Source: Acidobacteriota bacterium
GTDB lineage: Bacteria; Acidobacteriota; Terriglobia; Bryobacterales; UBA6623
Direction: 5' to 3'
Assembly (NCBI GenBank): GCA_027624045.1
Contig: JAQBUE010000008.1
Span: 1 to 56,130, forward strand
DNA: 56,130 nucleotides
A program made the position numbers and the translations under genes. The notes under the pieces were generated by a model that ran no database searches, had not been told where the DNA came from, and was given only the letters and a program-made list of their open reading frames with translations. Below are positions 8,470 to 16,904 of this stretch, one piece after another; the first letter of the stretch is position 1, and every line of letters begins with the position of its first letter.

Positions 8470-9243
8470 ATGAGCTTAGCGGCAACACCATCGCTCACGC
8501 TGCCATCCGCGAGTGCGTCCGCGGAGGATGTACTCAAGTGGGGCTTCTCGGTTTTCGGCCCGCGAATTGGTATCTGTACAAGCTTGCAGGCGACGGGGAT
8601 GGTGATTGTGGATATGGCCTCGCGGCTGGCCGGATCTGATCTCAAGGTTTTCACGATCGATACGGGGCGGTTGCCAACCGAAACGCACGAATTGATCGGC
8701 AAGGTTCGCAGCCGGTACGGAATCGAAATCGAAGTCATCTCGCCGGACGATTCAGAGGTTGACGGGATGGTTTCGCGCCATGGGCCGGACCTGTTTCGCG
8801 ACTCGGTGTCGAAGCGCAGGATGTGCTGCGAGATTCGCAAGGTTCGCCCGCTGCAGCGCAAGTTGCGGGAACTGGATGCCTGGGTGGTGGGGCTGCGGAG
8901 GGGTCAGTCAGAGACCCGGCAGGATGTATCGAAGGTGGCCCTGGACGAGCAGCATGCCGGCGTTTACAAGTTGTGTCCGCTGGCGGCCTGGAGCAACGCA
9001 GAGGTTTGGAGCTATATCCGCGGTTACGACGTTCCCTATCATGATCTTTACGATCAAGGTTATACGAGCATCGGTTGCGCGCCCTGCACGAGAGCGACGT
9101 CGGACGGTGAGGATGCGCGCGCGGGACGATGGTGGTGGGAGACGGACGCTTCGAAGGAGTGCGGAATCCACGTCAGCCCGAATGGGGCGATGAGGCGCGA
9201 ATTCGACGTCTTGCTTGACGAGGTACTCGTGAGGGCCGGATAG
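8470..9243 (+). CDS. cysH: APS reductase (phosphoadenylyl-sulfate reductase family)
   Basis: A 257-residue enzyme that reduces activated sulfate to sulfite with thioredoxin. It has the PP-loop fold and the four iron-sulfur cysteines C119-C120 and C203-xx-C206. This CC-x(~82)-CxxC pattern marks bacterial APS reductases carrying a [4Fe-4S] cluster, as opposed to enterobacterial PAPS reductases. The catalytic cysteine lies in KECGIH (C231) and is followed by about 26 further residues. AGGACGA in front of the ATG serves as ribosome-binding site. It is the first gene of a sulfate-assimilation block with ATP sulfurylase and APS kinase. No sulfite reductase or sulfate permease is seen in the window. 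Confidence 0.92.
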   Translation: MSLAATPSLTLPSASASAEDVLKWGFSVFGPRIGICTSLQATGMVIVDMASRLAGSDLKVFTIDTGRLPTETHELIGKVRSRYGIEIEVISPDDSEVDGMVSRHGPDLFRDSVSKRRMCCEIRKVRPLQRKLRELDAWVVGLRRGQSETRQDVSKVALDEQHAGVYKLCPLAAWSNAEVWSYIRGYDVPYHDLYDQGYTSIGCAPCTRATSDGEDARAGRWWWETDASKECGIHVSPNGAMRREFDVLLDEVLVRAG

Positions 9244-9367
9244 CCCTGCGTTGGGCACCGCCCCTACTTTCGTGAGTAGGACAGATAGAGGCGATAGGGG
9301 ATGTCGCCAGAGCGCTTAGCTCTTTTGCAGTTGTCCCAATCATAGTTAAGGAAAGTCAATCAGAATC

Positions 9368-10624
9368 ATGCCAGATCTCGTTCCTGTTCACGGCGGCCTA
9401 GCCGATCCGGTGGACCGCACTATTTCGTTACGTGAGCGCAAAGCGCTGTTGGAAGAGGCGGCGGGGATGCCACCGATTGTGGTAAGCCGCGCGGATCTAT
9501 CGACGGTTTATCGCATCGCGGACGGCACTCTTTCGCCGCTTGAGGGCTTCATGGGGGAAGCTGCTTGGAATCAAGTGCTTGACGAGACGGTGATCGTCTC
9601 GAACGGCCGCCCGTACGTGTGGGGGATTCCACTTTCGTTGCCTGCGAGTGACGCCGAGGCTGACGCTGTAACGCCAGGTGGTTCGGCGGCGTTGCGGGCC
9701 GAAGACGGCACACTAGTGGGAATCCTGGACAAGGCGGAAATCTTCGACTGGGACAAGGCCAAGTACGTCCACGGGGTTTACGGGACGGAGCGTTTCGATC
9801 ATCCGGGCGGGCAAATGGTGGAATCGGATCCACGCAGCCGCCTACTGGGCGGAACGTTGCGGGTGCTGCCTCAGAAGCAACGCCCAGAATGGGGTGCGCC
9901 GCTTTCGAGTCCGAGCATGACGCGGGCGCTGATCCGGGACCGCAAGTGGGAGCGGGCGCTGGCTTTCCAAACGCGCAATCCGCTACACCGCGCGCATGAA
10001 TACGCGCTGGTGGCCGGTATCGAGGGGCTGACGCGAGAAGGGCACTTTGCCGGCGCCGTGCTGAATCCGCTGGTGGGCGAACTCAAGGGCGATGACGTAA
10101 ACGCCGCTGTGCGGATGCGCTGCTACCGGACACTGCACGACCTGGAGCTGTTGGGCGAGGGCGACAAGGACGAAGCACTTTGGAACGCGGCTGGTTACGA
10201 TATCACGGACGTATTCGAGGTGATACCACTCGACATCAAGATGTTCTACGGCGGGCCCAAAGAGGCTCTGATGCACGCTGTCTACCGCCAGAACCACGGT
10301 TTCTCTGATCTTGTGATTGGCCGCAAGCACGCCGATGCGCCGTTCGCGGACGGCACAGCGATCTGGGGCGACTTCGACGCGCAAACGATTTTCGAGACGC
10401 TGCCGGGCGAGTTACACCTGCGGCCTTGCAAGATCGGATTCGCGGCTTTCTACGAATCGCTCGGCCGTGTCGATTTGATGGAAAATCATCCCGGCGAGAA
10501 GCCCTTCGGGATCAGCGGCACGAAGATCCGCGAGCTGCTCCAGGGCGGCGAACGGCCTGATCCACGCATCCTGCGCCCGGAGATCGCGCAGATCTTGATT
10601 GACTCGTACGGCGGGGCAGGCTAG
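9368..10624 (+). CDS. sat: Sulfate adenylyltransferase (ATP sulfurylase, Sat type)
   Basis: A 418-residue monomeric-type ATP sulfurylase that makes APS from ATP and sulfate. The N-terminal PUA-like domain is followed by the catalytic domain with [10 protein letters not shown] (starting Q201), a GRKHADAPF block and the C-terminal SGTKIRELL motif. No fused APS kinase domain is present; that activity is encoded separately downstream. It is about 125 bases after cysH and 92 before cysC, all rightward, so it is probably co-transcribed. An imperfect hairpin (CCTACT/AGTAGG at 9263-9280) lies in the upstream gap. Confidence 0.95.
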   Translation: MPDLVPVHGGLADPVDRTISLRERKALLEEAAGMPPIVVSRADLSTVYRIADGTLSPLEGFMGEAAWNQVLDETVIVSNGRPYVWGIPLSLPASDAEADAVTPGGSAALRAEDGTLVGILDKAEIFDWDKAKYVHGVYGTERFDHPGGQMVESDPRSRLLGGTLRVLPQKQRPEWGAPLSSPSMTRALIRDRKWERALAFQTRNPLHRAHEYALVAGIEGLTREGHFAGAVLNPLVGELKGDDVNAAVRMRCYRTLHDLELLGEGDKDEALWNAAGYDITDVFEVIPLDIKMFYGGPKEALMHAVYRQNHGFSDLVIGRKHADAPFADGTAIWGDFDAQTIFETLPGELHLRPCKIGFAAFYESLGRVDLMENHPGEKPFGISGTKIRELLQGGERPDPRILRPEIAQILIDSYGGAG

Positions 10625-10716
10625 AACCAGCTGTCGGCGATTATCCAAGGTACGGCAAGGCGCAAGCGCCGCGGAACACTTTCTTTCTTTTATCCAACTC
10701 TTGGGGACTAGCGAAC

Positions 10717-11256
10717 ATGACTCATAAAGGATTTACACTCTGGTTCACCGGGCTCTCGGGCGCCGGCAAGTCGACAGTAACGGACATTCTGGAAGCACGG
10801 CTGCGCCAGGGCGGCGCGAAAGTCGAAGTGCTCGACGGCGATGTCGTCCGCACGAATCTGTCCAAAGGCTTAGGTTTCAGCAAAGAAGACCGGGACACCA
10901 ACATCCGCCGCATCGGTTTTGTGTCCGAGATGCTTTCGCGCAATGGCGTCATAGCGATCGCGGCGGCGATATCGCCGTATCGGGTTGTGCGTGATGAGAT
11001 CCGGGCGAAGATCGACAACTTTGTTGAAGTATACGCGTACTGCCCGCTCGACACGCTTGTTGAGAGGGACGTGAAGGGTCTCTATAAGAAGGCGCTTGCC
11101 GGCGAAATCAAAGAATTCACCGGCGTCTCTGACCCATACGAGGAACCGCTGAGCCCCGAAGTGCAGTTTGACTCGAGCCAGGAGACTGCCGAGGAGAGCG
11201 CTGAGAAGATCTGGGCTAAACTAGTGGAGCTTCAGCTTCTCTCTTCGGATGGTTGA
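10717..11256 (+). CDS. cysC: Adenylyl-sulfate kinase (APS kinase)
   Basis: A 179-residue P-loop kinase that phosphorylates APS to PAPS. The Walker A motif GLSGAGKST is near residue 12, the DGDVVR substrate motif follows, and the region [19 protein letters not shown] is characteristic of the family. Because the reductase upstream is of the APS type, PAPS is not obligatory for cysteine synthesis here. The kinase may instead supply PAPS for sulfotransferases. The downstream PHP gene overlaps it by 8 bases, which suggests translational coupling. Confidence 0.95.
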   Translation: MTHKGFTLWFTGLSGAGKSTVTDILEARLRQGGAKVEVLDGDVVRTNLSKGLGFSKEDRDTNIRRIGFVSEMLSRNGVIAIAAAISPYRVVRDEIRAKIDNFVEVYAYCPLDTLVERDVKGLYKKALAGEIKEFTGVSDPYEEPLSPEVQFDSSQETAEESAEKIWAKLVELQLLSSDG

Positions 11257-12091
11257 TCTGCATGCCCATACGGACCGCTCTGACGGGGCTTTAAGCCCTC
11301 GGCAGTTAGTTGATCTGGCGGTTCACAACGGGCTGTCGGCGCTCGCGATCACCGACCACGACACCCTGGACGGCTACGAGGCGGCGGCGGCGCACGCAAA
11401 ACAAGTTGGATTGGATTTGGTTTGCGGCGTCGAGCTGAGCGCTTGTTTTCTCGGCCGGTCGATCCATGTTCTCGGATATTTTCTGGGAGCGGCTCCGGGC
11501 GCGACCTTTCGCGGACATCTCGATTGCATTCAGCAGAGCCGCCGGGAGCGGAATCGGCGTCTCGCGGCGAAGCTGCAAAGCCTGGGGCTGGAAGTCACGG
11601 CCGAGGAGGCCGAGGCTCTGGGACACGGGCAGACGGGCCGGCCGCATTTCGCGCGGGTGCTGGTTCAAAAAGGCTATGTGCCCTCTGTGCGGGAGGCTTT
11701 TAATACCTACCTGGACGAACGCGCGCCGGGCTTCGTAGCGCGCCGTGACGCCTCGGCCGAGAACGTGCTGCGCTGGATCGCGGAAGCGGGCGGCCTCTCG
11801 TCATGGGCCCACCCGGGGCGGTTCCTGCGAGACAGCGGGTATGGTTCGGTGGCGTCGGTCAAGGAACTAGCGGCGAAGGGACTCAAGGCGGTTGAGGTCT
11901 TCCATGCTGACCACGATGCCGGCGAGCGGCAGTCGCTGCGGGCGGCAGCTGACAAAGCCGGGCTGGCGGTCACGGGGGGAAGCGATTTTCATAATCCGGA
12001 TACGGCCAGGGTTCCATTGGGCGGGTTGAAGCTGCCGGATTCGTTGCTGGAACATTTACGGGACCGGCATGCGCTTCCCATCGACGGCTAG
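11249..12091 (+). CDS. PHP-domain phosphoesterase, TrpH/YciV type
   Basis: A 280-residue PHP-fold metal-dependent phosphoesterase. The metal ligands are in [11 protein letters not shown], the ITDHDTLDG block, CGVELS, the SWAHPGR motif and the C-terminal GGSDFHNP. This is the architecture of the YciV/TrpH group (RNase AM, 3',5'-nucleoside bisphosphate phosphatase). An insertion of the [15 protein letters not shown] type is normal for that group. The start overlaps the end of cysC by 8 bases. Since PAPS-dependent transfer releases pAp, and members of this group hydrolyse pAp, I infer a pAp-clearing role; 5'-exonuclease activity on RNA ends is also possible. Confidence 0.88.
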   Translation: MVDLHAHTDRSDGALSPRQLVDLAVHNGLSALAITDHDTLDGYEAAAAHAKQVGLDLVCGVELSACFLGRSIHVLGYFLGAAPGATFRGHLDCIQQSRRERNRRLAAKLQSLGLEVTAEEAEALGHGQTGRPHFARVLVQKGYVPSVREAFNTYLDERAPGFVARRDASAENVLRWIAEAGGLSSWAHPGRFLRDSGYGSVASVKELAAKGLKAVEVFHADHDAGERQSLRAAADKAGLAVTGGSDFHNPDTARVPLGGLKLPDSLLEHLRDRHALPIDG

Positions 12092-12121
12092 AATAGATCG
12101 CGTCGAGTGGGATGACGAGCG

Positions 12122-13069
12122 GTGAATCTTTACGAACGCTACACGGGGACGCTTGTCGGATTAGCGGTGGGCGATGCACTGGGCGCACCGTACGAGGGCA
12201 GGAGCCCGGGCGGTTTCGAGCCGTCGCTGGAGATGAGCGGGGGAGGGGTCTACGAGATCGAACCCGGCCAATGGTCAGGCAATACCTCCATGGCGCTCTG
12301 CCTAGCGAGCAGCTTGCTGAAATGTCGAGGCTTTCAGCCGCGTGACCAGATGGATCGCTACCTGCGCTGGCTGCGGCAGGGGTATCTGAGCAGCAACGGC
12401 CGTGCGTTTGGCGCGGGCCGCACGGTCTTGACGGCGATCGAGCGGCATGAATCGGGTGGCCCAGCGGCCGGTGCCGGCGATGCTGAGTCGGCCGGGAACG
12501 GATCGTTGGCGCGGCTTGCTCCGATCCCGATGTACTTGCTTCACGATGGTGCGCGGACCAAGGAGCTTGCGGCCCGCATGTGCCAAACGACAGACGAGGC
12601 GGTGGACGCGGTGGACGCGTGCCGTTACATGGCCGGATTGATGACGGGGGCTCTGCGCGGTGAATCAAAGGAGGCGCTGCTCGCGGATCTCTACTCGCCT
12701 GTCTATAATTACTGGCTTTTTCAACAGGTCGCACTGTGCCCTCGGATCGACGCTGTTGCGCGCGGCGTCTACAAACACAAGAGCGCGGGGGACCTGCCGG
12801 CGGGCGAGCATGCCATCGATACCCTTGAGGCGGTCTTGTGGGCATTCTTCAAGACCGATGACTTCGCCGCCGGCGCTCTGCTTGTGGTCAGTCTGGGCAA
12901 TAACACCGGCACGACCAGCGCGGTGTACGGGCAGCTTGCGGGAGCCTATTATGGGTATACGGCCATTCCCGAACCGTGGCGTGAGAAAATTGCGCGGCGG
13001 AATGAGATTGAAGACTTGGCCGTCGCGCTGTTGCACGAAACCAAGCAGAGCATTCGGCACTTCACTTGA
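12122..13069 (+). CDS. ADP-ribosylglycohydrolase-fold protein lacking metal ligands
   Basis: A 315-residue protein of the DraG/ARH fold, starting at GTG. LVGLAVGDALGAPYEG matches the family N-terminus. The two magnesium-binding motifs are changed. The usual (S/T)DDT after the family Trp reads WSGNT (S52-T55), and the usual GxDxDT reads GNNTGT (G259-T264), so all the expected aspartates are Gly, Asn or Thr. The surrounding fold residues (TSAVYGQLAGAYYG) are well kept, so this is not random decay. It is probably a binding protein or an enzyme with different chemistry. It follows the PHP gene by 30 bases and is followed directly by the CDP-alcohol transferase gene. Confidence 0.85.
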   Translation: MNLYERYTGTLVGLAVGDALGAPYEGRSPGGFEPSLEMSGGGVYEIEPGQWSGNTSMALCLASSLLKCRGFQPRDQMDRYLRWLRQGYLSSNGRAFGAGRTVLTAIERHESGGPAAGAGDAESAGNGSLARLAPIPMYLLHDGARTKELAARMCQTTDEAVDAVDACRYMAGLMTGALRGESKEALLADLYSPVYNYWLFQQVALCPRIDAVARGVYKHKSAGDLPAGEHAIDTLEAVLWAFFKTDDFAAGALLVVSLGNNTGTTSAVYGQLAGAYYGYTAIPEPWREKIARRNEIEDLAVALLHETKQSIRHFT

Positions 13070-13071
13070 GC

Positions 13072-13701
13072 ATGCCGCGAAACGCACTTAGCAGCGTCGA
13101 ATCGCAGACCGGCGTCCGGGAGCGATCTATCCTCAGCCAAGCGCTGTCGGTACCGAATCAGCTCACTCTGCTGCGGATGCTGTTGCTGCCCTTCGTGCTG
13201 ATCTCGATGATCTACGGGCACCATGAGGCGAGTCTCTGGCTGTTCTTTGCCGCGGCGGTAACGGATGCGATCGATGGCATTGTCGCGCGGCGTTTCAATC
13301 AAAAGACTCGTTTGGGCCAGTACCTGGACCCGATCGCGGACAAGCTACTGCTGAGTTCGTGCTTTGTCGCGCAGGCCGTGATCGGGACGATTCCCTGGTG
13401 GGTCACGATCTTCGTGCTGCTGCGCGACGTCATGATCATCGCTACGGCGCTCGTCGTCGTTCTGACGACAGCGGTGCGAAGCTTCCCGCCCAGCAACTTC
13501 GGAAAAGCCAATACGGCGGTTCAGATTGTGACTTTGCTCACTGTTCTGCTCAATAACGTTTGGGTGGCTTTCTGTCCTCCCGCGGTTGTGGAAATCTTGA
13601 TCTGGCTCACCGCCGTGACAACCGTCCTGAGTTCCGCGCATTACGCTCTGGCGACTTCGCAACGCTTGCAGGAATATCACGGCGATGAGGGTCTGGAGTA
13701 G
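13072..13701 (+). CDS. pgsA: CDP-alcohol phosphatidyltransferase, PgsA-like
   Basis: A 209-residue polytopic inner-membrane enzyme that transfers a phosphatidyl group from CDP-diacylglycerol to an alcohol, most likely glycerol-3-phosphate. The complete family signature DG(x)2AR(x)8G(x)3D(x)3D is visible as DGIVARRFNQ...GQYLDPIAD. Membrane segments follow (WWVTIFVLLRDVMIIATALVVVL, IVTLLTVLLNNVWVAF). A TTG six bases earlier (13066) would overlap the preceding stop; I prefer the ATG at 13072. PgsA versus another CDP-alcohol acceptor cannot be settled from sequence alone, so the symbol is tentative. Confidence 0.85.
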   Translation: MPRNALSSVESQTGVRERSILSQALSVPNQLTLLRMLLLPFVLISMIYGHHEASLWLFFAAAVTDAIDGIVARRFNQKTRLGQYLDPIADKLLLSSCFVAQAVIGTIPWWVTIFVLLRDVMIIATALVVVLTTAVRSFPPSNFGKANTAVQIVTLLTVLLNNVWVAFCPPAVVEILIWLTAVTTVLSSAHYALATSQRLQEYHGDEGLE

Positions 13702-13736
13702 TTCGAGAATCATCGAGTTCGCGATGCACAACGTCG

Positions 13737-13795
13737 CAATACACCACGTCGCGATGCCATCATGCCGCGAAACATGATGGATCATGCCGCGATGT
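13737..13795. repeat. Short palindromic/repeat-rich spacer
   Basis: CATCATG (13758-13764) and CATGATG (13773-13779) form a 7-bp hairpin. The 10-mer CATGCCGCGA occurs at 13761 and again at 13783, and also at the start of the pgsA-like gene (13071). There is no T-tract, so a terminator role is uncertain. Confidence 0.35.
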
Positions 13796-13841
13796 GGTTG
13801 ACGGCCCCAAGGGGGAGAGGTACGCTTAGGTAGGTTCCGTT

Positions 13842-14411
13842 ATGAGCTGCTATCGTCCGGCTCGCCACTATCTGTCCGCCGCTGTCGTGGCCGCGTTGTT
13901 CGCGGTGTTCTCGGCGTGGTGCGGCACGCACTGGTGGGCAGCGCTGATTCCTGCCGTTTTGTTCGTCATCAGTTCGCTGGTGTTGTGCTACCTGGGAACT
14001 CGTCCGGGGATCGAAGTGGACGACCGGCAGCTTCGCATGGGGTCGCGGGTGATCTTGTGGGAAGATGTAGTCCGAATCGATTCGACGGCCTGGACATCGC
14101 CGCTGGTATTGCAGATCAGTCTGCGTGACGGCAGCCGCGAGCGCTTGATCTATCCCGGTGACATCGAATCGGCCGGGCGCCTGCTGCGACAGATGCGGCG
14201 TTCCGCGCGACAGGCGCTGATCGACGGGTTATCGTACAGTCAGTACTGGGGTGAGGTTCTGACCGTGAACGAACAGCCCAAACCGATGACTCCCCCGCAC
14301 TACCGGCTGCTGCGGCCTGAAGATGAGGCCGAGGTTGAGGAGTTGTACCAACGGCTCAAAACCGTTGGGGGCCTTGACCGGCAGCAGTCTCCGGACGAGC
14401 ACCGGGATTAG
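13842..14411 (+). CDS. Hypothetical membrane protein with two N-terminal helices
   Basis: A 189-residue protein. Two closely spaced membrane helices (LSAAVVAALFAVFSAWCG and AALIPAVLFVISSLVLCYL) precede a cytoplasmic beta-rich segment (GIEVDDRQLRMGSRVILWEDVVRID...) that looks like a PH-like or YcxB-like domain. The C-terminus is charged and helical. No family could be named with confidence. It lies between the phospholipid synthase and a YdcF-family gene on the same strand, at gaps of 140 and 75 bases, so a shared envelope role is plausible. Confidence 0.7.
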   Translation: MSCYRPARHYLSAAVVAALFAVFSAWCGTHWWAALIPAVLFVISSLVLCYLGTRPGIEVDDRQLRMGSRVILWEDVVRIDSTAWTSPLVLQISLRDGSRERLIYPGDIESAGRLLRQMRRSARQALIDGLSYSQYWGEVLTVNEQPKPMTPPHYRLLRPEDEAEVEELYQRLKTVGGLDRQQSPDEHRD

Positions 14412-14486
14412 CTCCCCCAAACGCCTTCAAGTACAGCAGGTCGGGCAGCGAACCTCGTCCGGAAGAAGAGACGAGAATCCGAATCG

Positions 14487-15134
14487 ATGTATCGAGCCGA
14501 AAGCCGTAGCGGATCAGGAGTGAAAGCGCGGACGAGAACAGCGTTCTCGCGGCGGGCCGCGCTTGTGTTGGCAGTCTTTGTGATTGGCTGCGCGATCTAC
14601 TATCAGAGGACGGCACTGTTGACCGCGGCGGGGGATTTTCTGGTTCAGGTGGACCCTCTTGAACCGGCGCAGATTATTGTTGTGCTAGCGGGAGATGGGT
14701 CAGGGAATCGCATGATGACGGCCGTGGAGCTGGTTCGACGTGGTTTAGCGCCTACGATTCTCGTTGACGGCCCGCCGGGACATTACGGGCATTACGAGTC
14801 GGAGCTGGCGATCGAGTACGCGGTGAGGAAGGGAGCGCCTCGAGAAATTTTTGAAGCATTTCCCATGGAAGTGTCATCCACAACCGAGGAAGCCGAGGCC
14901 GTGTGCGCCGAGATGAGCCGTCGAGGGTTCCGCAAGGTCATTATCGTCACCTCGAATTTTCACACGGGCCGAGCGGGGCGGATTTTTCGCGAGGCGGCAG
15001 CTGAGGATATCGACTACATCGTGGCGTCGGCGCCTACTCCCTACTTCAAGCCGGATAGCTGGTGGAAGACACGACCAGGCAAGAAGATCTTTCTGATGGA
15101 GAGTCTCAAGACGATCAACTCCTGGATCGAATAG
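14487..15134 (+). CDS. YdcF/SanA-family (DUF218) envelope protein
   Basis: A 215-residue protein with one N-terminal membrane anchor (RAALVLAVFVIGCAIYYQ) and a DUF218 domain. The domain begins AQIIVVLAGDGSGNRMMTAVEL, continues with LVDGPPG and a STTEEAEAV segment, and ends with the IIVTSNFHTGRAGRIF strand. DUF218 proteins are linked to cell-envelope barrier function and vancomycin sensitivity; their chemistry is unclear. A GTG at 14520 is an alternative start with AGGA before it. It is followed 21 bases later by the ABC exporter pair and is probably co-transcribed. Confidence 0.82.
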   Translation: MYRAESRSGSGVKARTRTAFSRRAALVLAVFVIGCAIYYQRTALLTAAGDFLVQVDPLEPAQIIVVLAGDGSGNRMMTAVELVRRGLAPTILVDGPPGHYGHYESELAIEYAVRKGAPREIFEAFPMEVSSTTEEAEAVCAEMSRRGFRKVIIVTSNFHTGRAGRIFREAAAEDIDYIVASAPTPYFKPDSWWKTRPGKKIFLMESLKTINSWIE

Positions 15135-15155
15135 AATCAGCGCCTTGGAAGCGAC

Positions 15156-16904
15156 ATGATCTCCACCCTGCGAAGCCTCTTTCCCTATCTGATTCGATAT
15201 CGCTGGCGTTTCGCGGCGGGTTTTGCCGCGCTGGTGGCGAAGAGCGTGCTGACGGTCGGCATTCCGATCGCGATCAAACTGAGCATCGACGAACTGGACG
15301 CCGACTTTGAACTTGCCGTTCTGGGTCAATGGGTGGGCCTGTTGCTCGCGATCGCTCTTATCAAAGGCGTGTTTCAGTACTGGATGAGATGGATACTCAT
15401 CGGGATCTCACGCGACATCGAATACGATCTTCGGAAGGACTTTTTCGCGAGTTTACTCTCGTTTTCCCAGCGGTTTTACCACTCCTACCGTACGGGAGAC
15501 CTGATGTCGCGGGCGACGAGCGATATGGAGGCGGTTCGCCTGCTGGTGGGTCCGGGGATCATGTACACGGCGGACTTTGCCCTTATCTTTCTGGGTGTGC
15601 TCGCGGTGATGAGTTTGACGGATTGGCGGCTGACGTGTTGGATATTTATTCCCATACCGGTCATCTCGTTCACGGTGAGTTTCTACGGCAAGCGCATTCA
15701 CGATTGCTTTCAGCGTGTGCAGGAATGCATGGGCGAGATGAGTTCCACGGTGCAAGAGCAACTCAGCAACATTCGGATCGTGCGCGCTTTCGCCAAACAG
15801 AAGATCGGCAGGGAACGTTTCAGCGCCCAGAACGATCAGGTTGTGGCCGAGAACGTAAAGCTAATTCGGCTTTGGGGCCGGTTTTACCCTCTCCTTGAAG
15901 TATTGATCGGACTGACGTATGTAATCGTGATGTGGCTCGGCGGCCGGCGCGTACTCGACGGATCGATGACTCTAGGCTCGTTCGCGATGTTCATGAGCTA
16001 CATGACGGTGCTGACGTGGCCGTTGATCGGATTCGGGTGGGTAGTCAATCTGGTGCAGCGCGGAACGGCATCGCTGGCCAGGCTTGACGAAATCCTCAAG
16101 CAGCGTCCTGAGATTTATGGTCCCGGCGAGTTGGATGACGAATTCACCGCGGTGCGGGGAGATCTCGCGTTCGAGCACGTCACGTACGCATATCCCGGCT
16201 CCACAGATCCCGCCGTCAGCGACATCAATCTTGTCATCCCAGCCGGGCAGACAGTGGCAATTCTAGGACCGACCGGGAGCGGAAAAACGACACTGGCGAA
16301 CCTCGTTGCGAGACTGTACGACCCGCGGGAGGGGCGAGTGCTGATCGACGGCGGGGACGTGCGCGAGCTTCCGCTACGTTCGCTCCGCCATGCGCTGGGC
16401 TTCGTGCCGCAAGACACCTTCCTGTTCGGCCGGTCGATTCGTGACAACATTGCGTTCGGCGCGCTGGGTTCAGAGGAATGGGAGATCGCCGAAGCTGCTG
16501 AGATTGCTCAAATCGCCGCCGAGGTTGATTCGTTTCCCGACCGCTATGAGACGGTGCTGGGAGAAAGAGGAGTCAACCTTTCCGGGGGACAGCGGCAGCG
16601 TGTTTCGATCGCGCGGGCGCTGCGGGCCAACCCGCGCATCTTAGTCCTCGATGACGCGGCTTCGAGCGTAGACGCCGAAACCGAGGGACAGATTCTTCGA
16701 AACCTTGAATCTGTCATGAGAAATCGGACCACACTGTTGATCACGCACCGCGTTTCCGCCGCACGGCTGGCCGACCGCATCATCGTGCTCGAAAGCGGCC
16801 GCATCGTAGAAGAGGGGCTTCACGGCGATCTGCTCGCAGCCAGGGGACGCTACTGGGATCTGAGCCGGAAACAACAACTTGAGGAGGAACTTGAGATTGT
16901 CTGA
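15156..16904 (+). CDS. ABC exporter half-transporter A (degenerate ATPase site)
   Basis: A 582-residue inner-membrane half-transporter: six membrane helices (residues ~1-310), then a nucleotide-binding domain. Walker A is GPTGSGKTT (G371), the signature is LSGGQRQR and the switch histidine is in ITHRVS. Walker B reads LVLDDAASSVD, so the catalytic Glu is replaced by Asp (D500). In heterodimeric exporters such as TM287/288 that substitution marks the subunit contributing the degenerate site. The stop overlaps the next half-transporter gene, which supports a heterodimer. The substrate is unknown; lipids or drugs are common for this family. Confidence 0.92.
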   Translation: MISTLRSLFPYLIRYRWRFAAGFAALVAKSVLTVGIPIAIKLSIDELDADFELAVLGQWVGLLLAIALIKGVFQYWMRWILIGISRDIEYDLRKDFFASLLSFSQRFYHSYRTGDLMSRATSDMEAVRLLVGPGIMYTADFALIFLGVLAVMSLTDWRLTCWIFIPIPVISFTVSFYGKRIHDCFQRVQECMGEMSSTVQEQLSNIRIVRAFAKQKIGRERFSAQNDQVVAENVKLIRLWGRFYPLLEVLIGLTYVIVMWLGGRRVLDGSMTLGSFAMFMSYMTVLTWPLIGFGWVVNLVQRGTASLARLDEILKQRPEIYGPGELDDEFTAVRGDLAFEHVTYAYPGSTDPAVSDINLVIPAGQTVAILGPTGSGKTTLANLVARLYDPREGRVLIDGGDVRELPLRSLRHALGFVPQDTFLFGRSIRDNIAFGALGSEEWEIAEAAEIAQIAAEVDSFPDRYETVLGERGVNLSGGQRQRVSIARALRANPRILVLDDAASSVDAETEGQILRNLESVMRNRTTLLITHRVSAARLADRIIVLESGRIVEEGLHGDLLAARGRYWDLSRKQQLEEELEIV

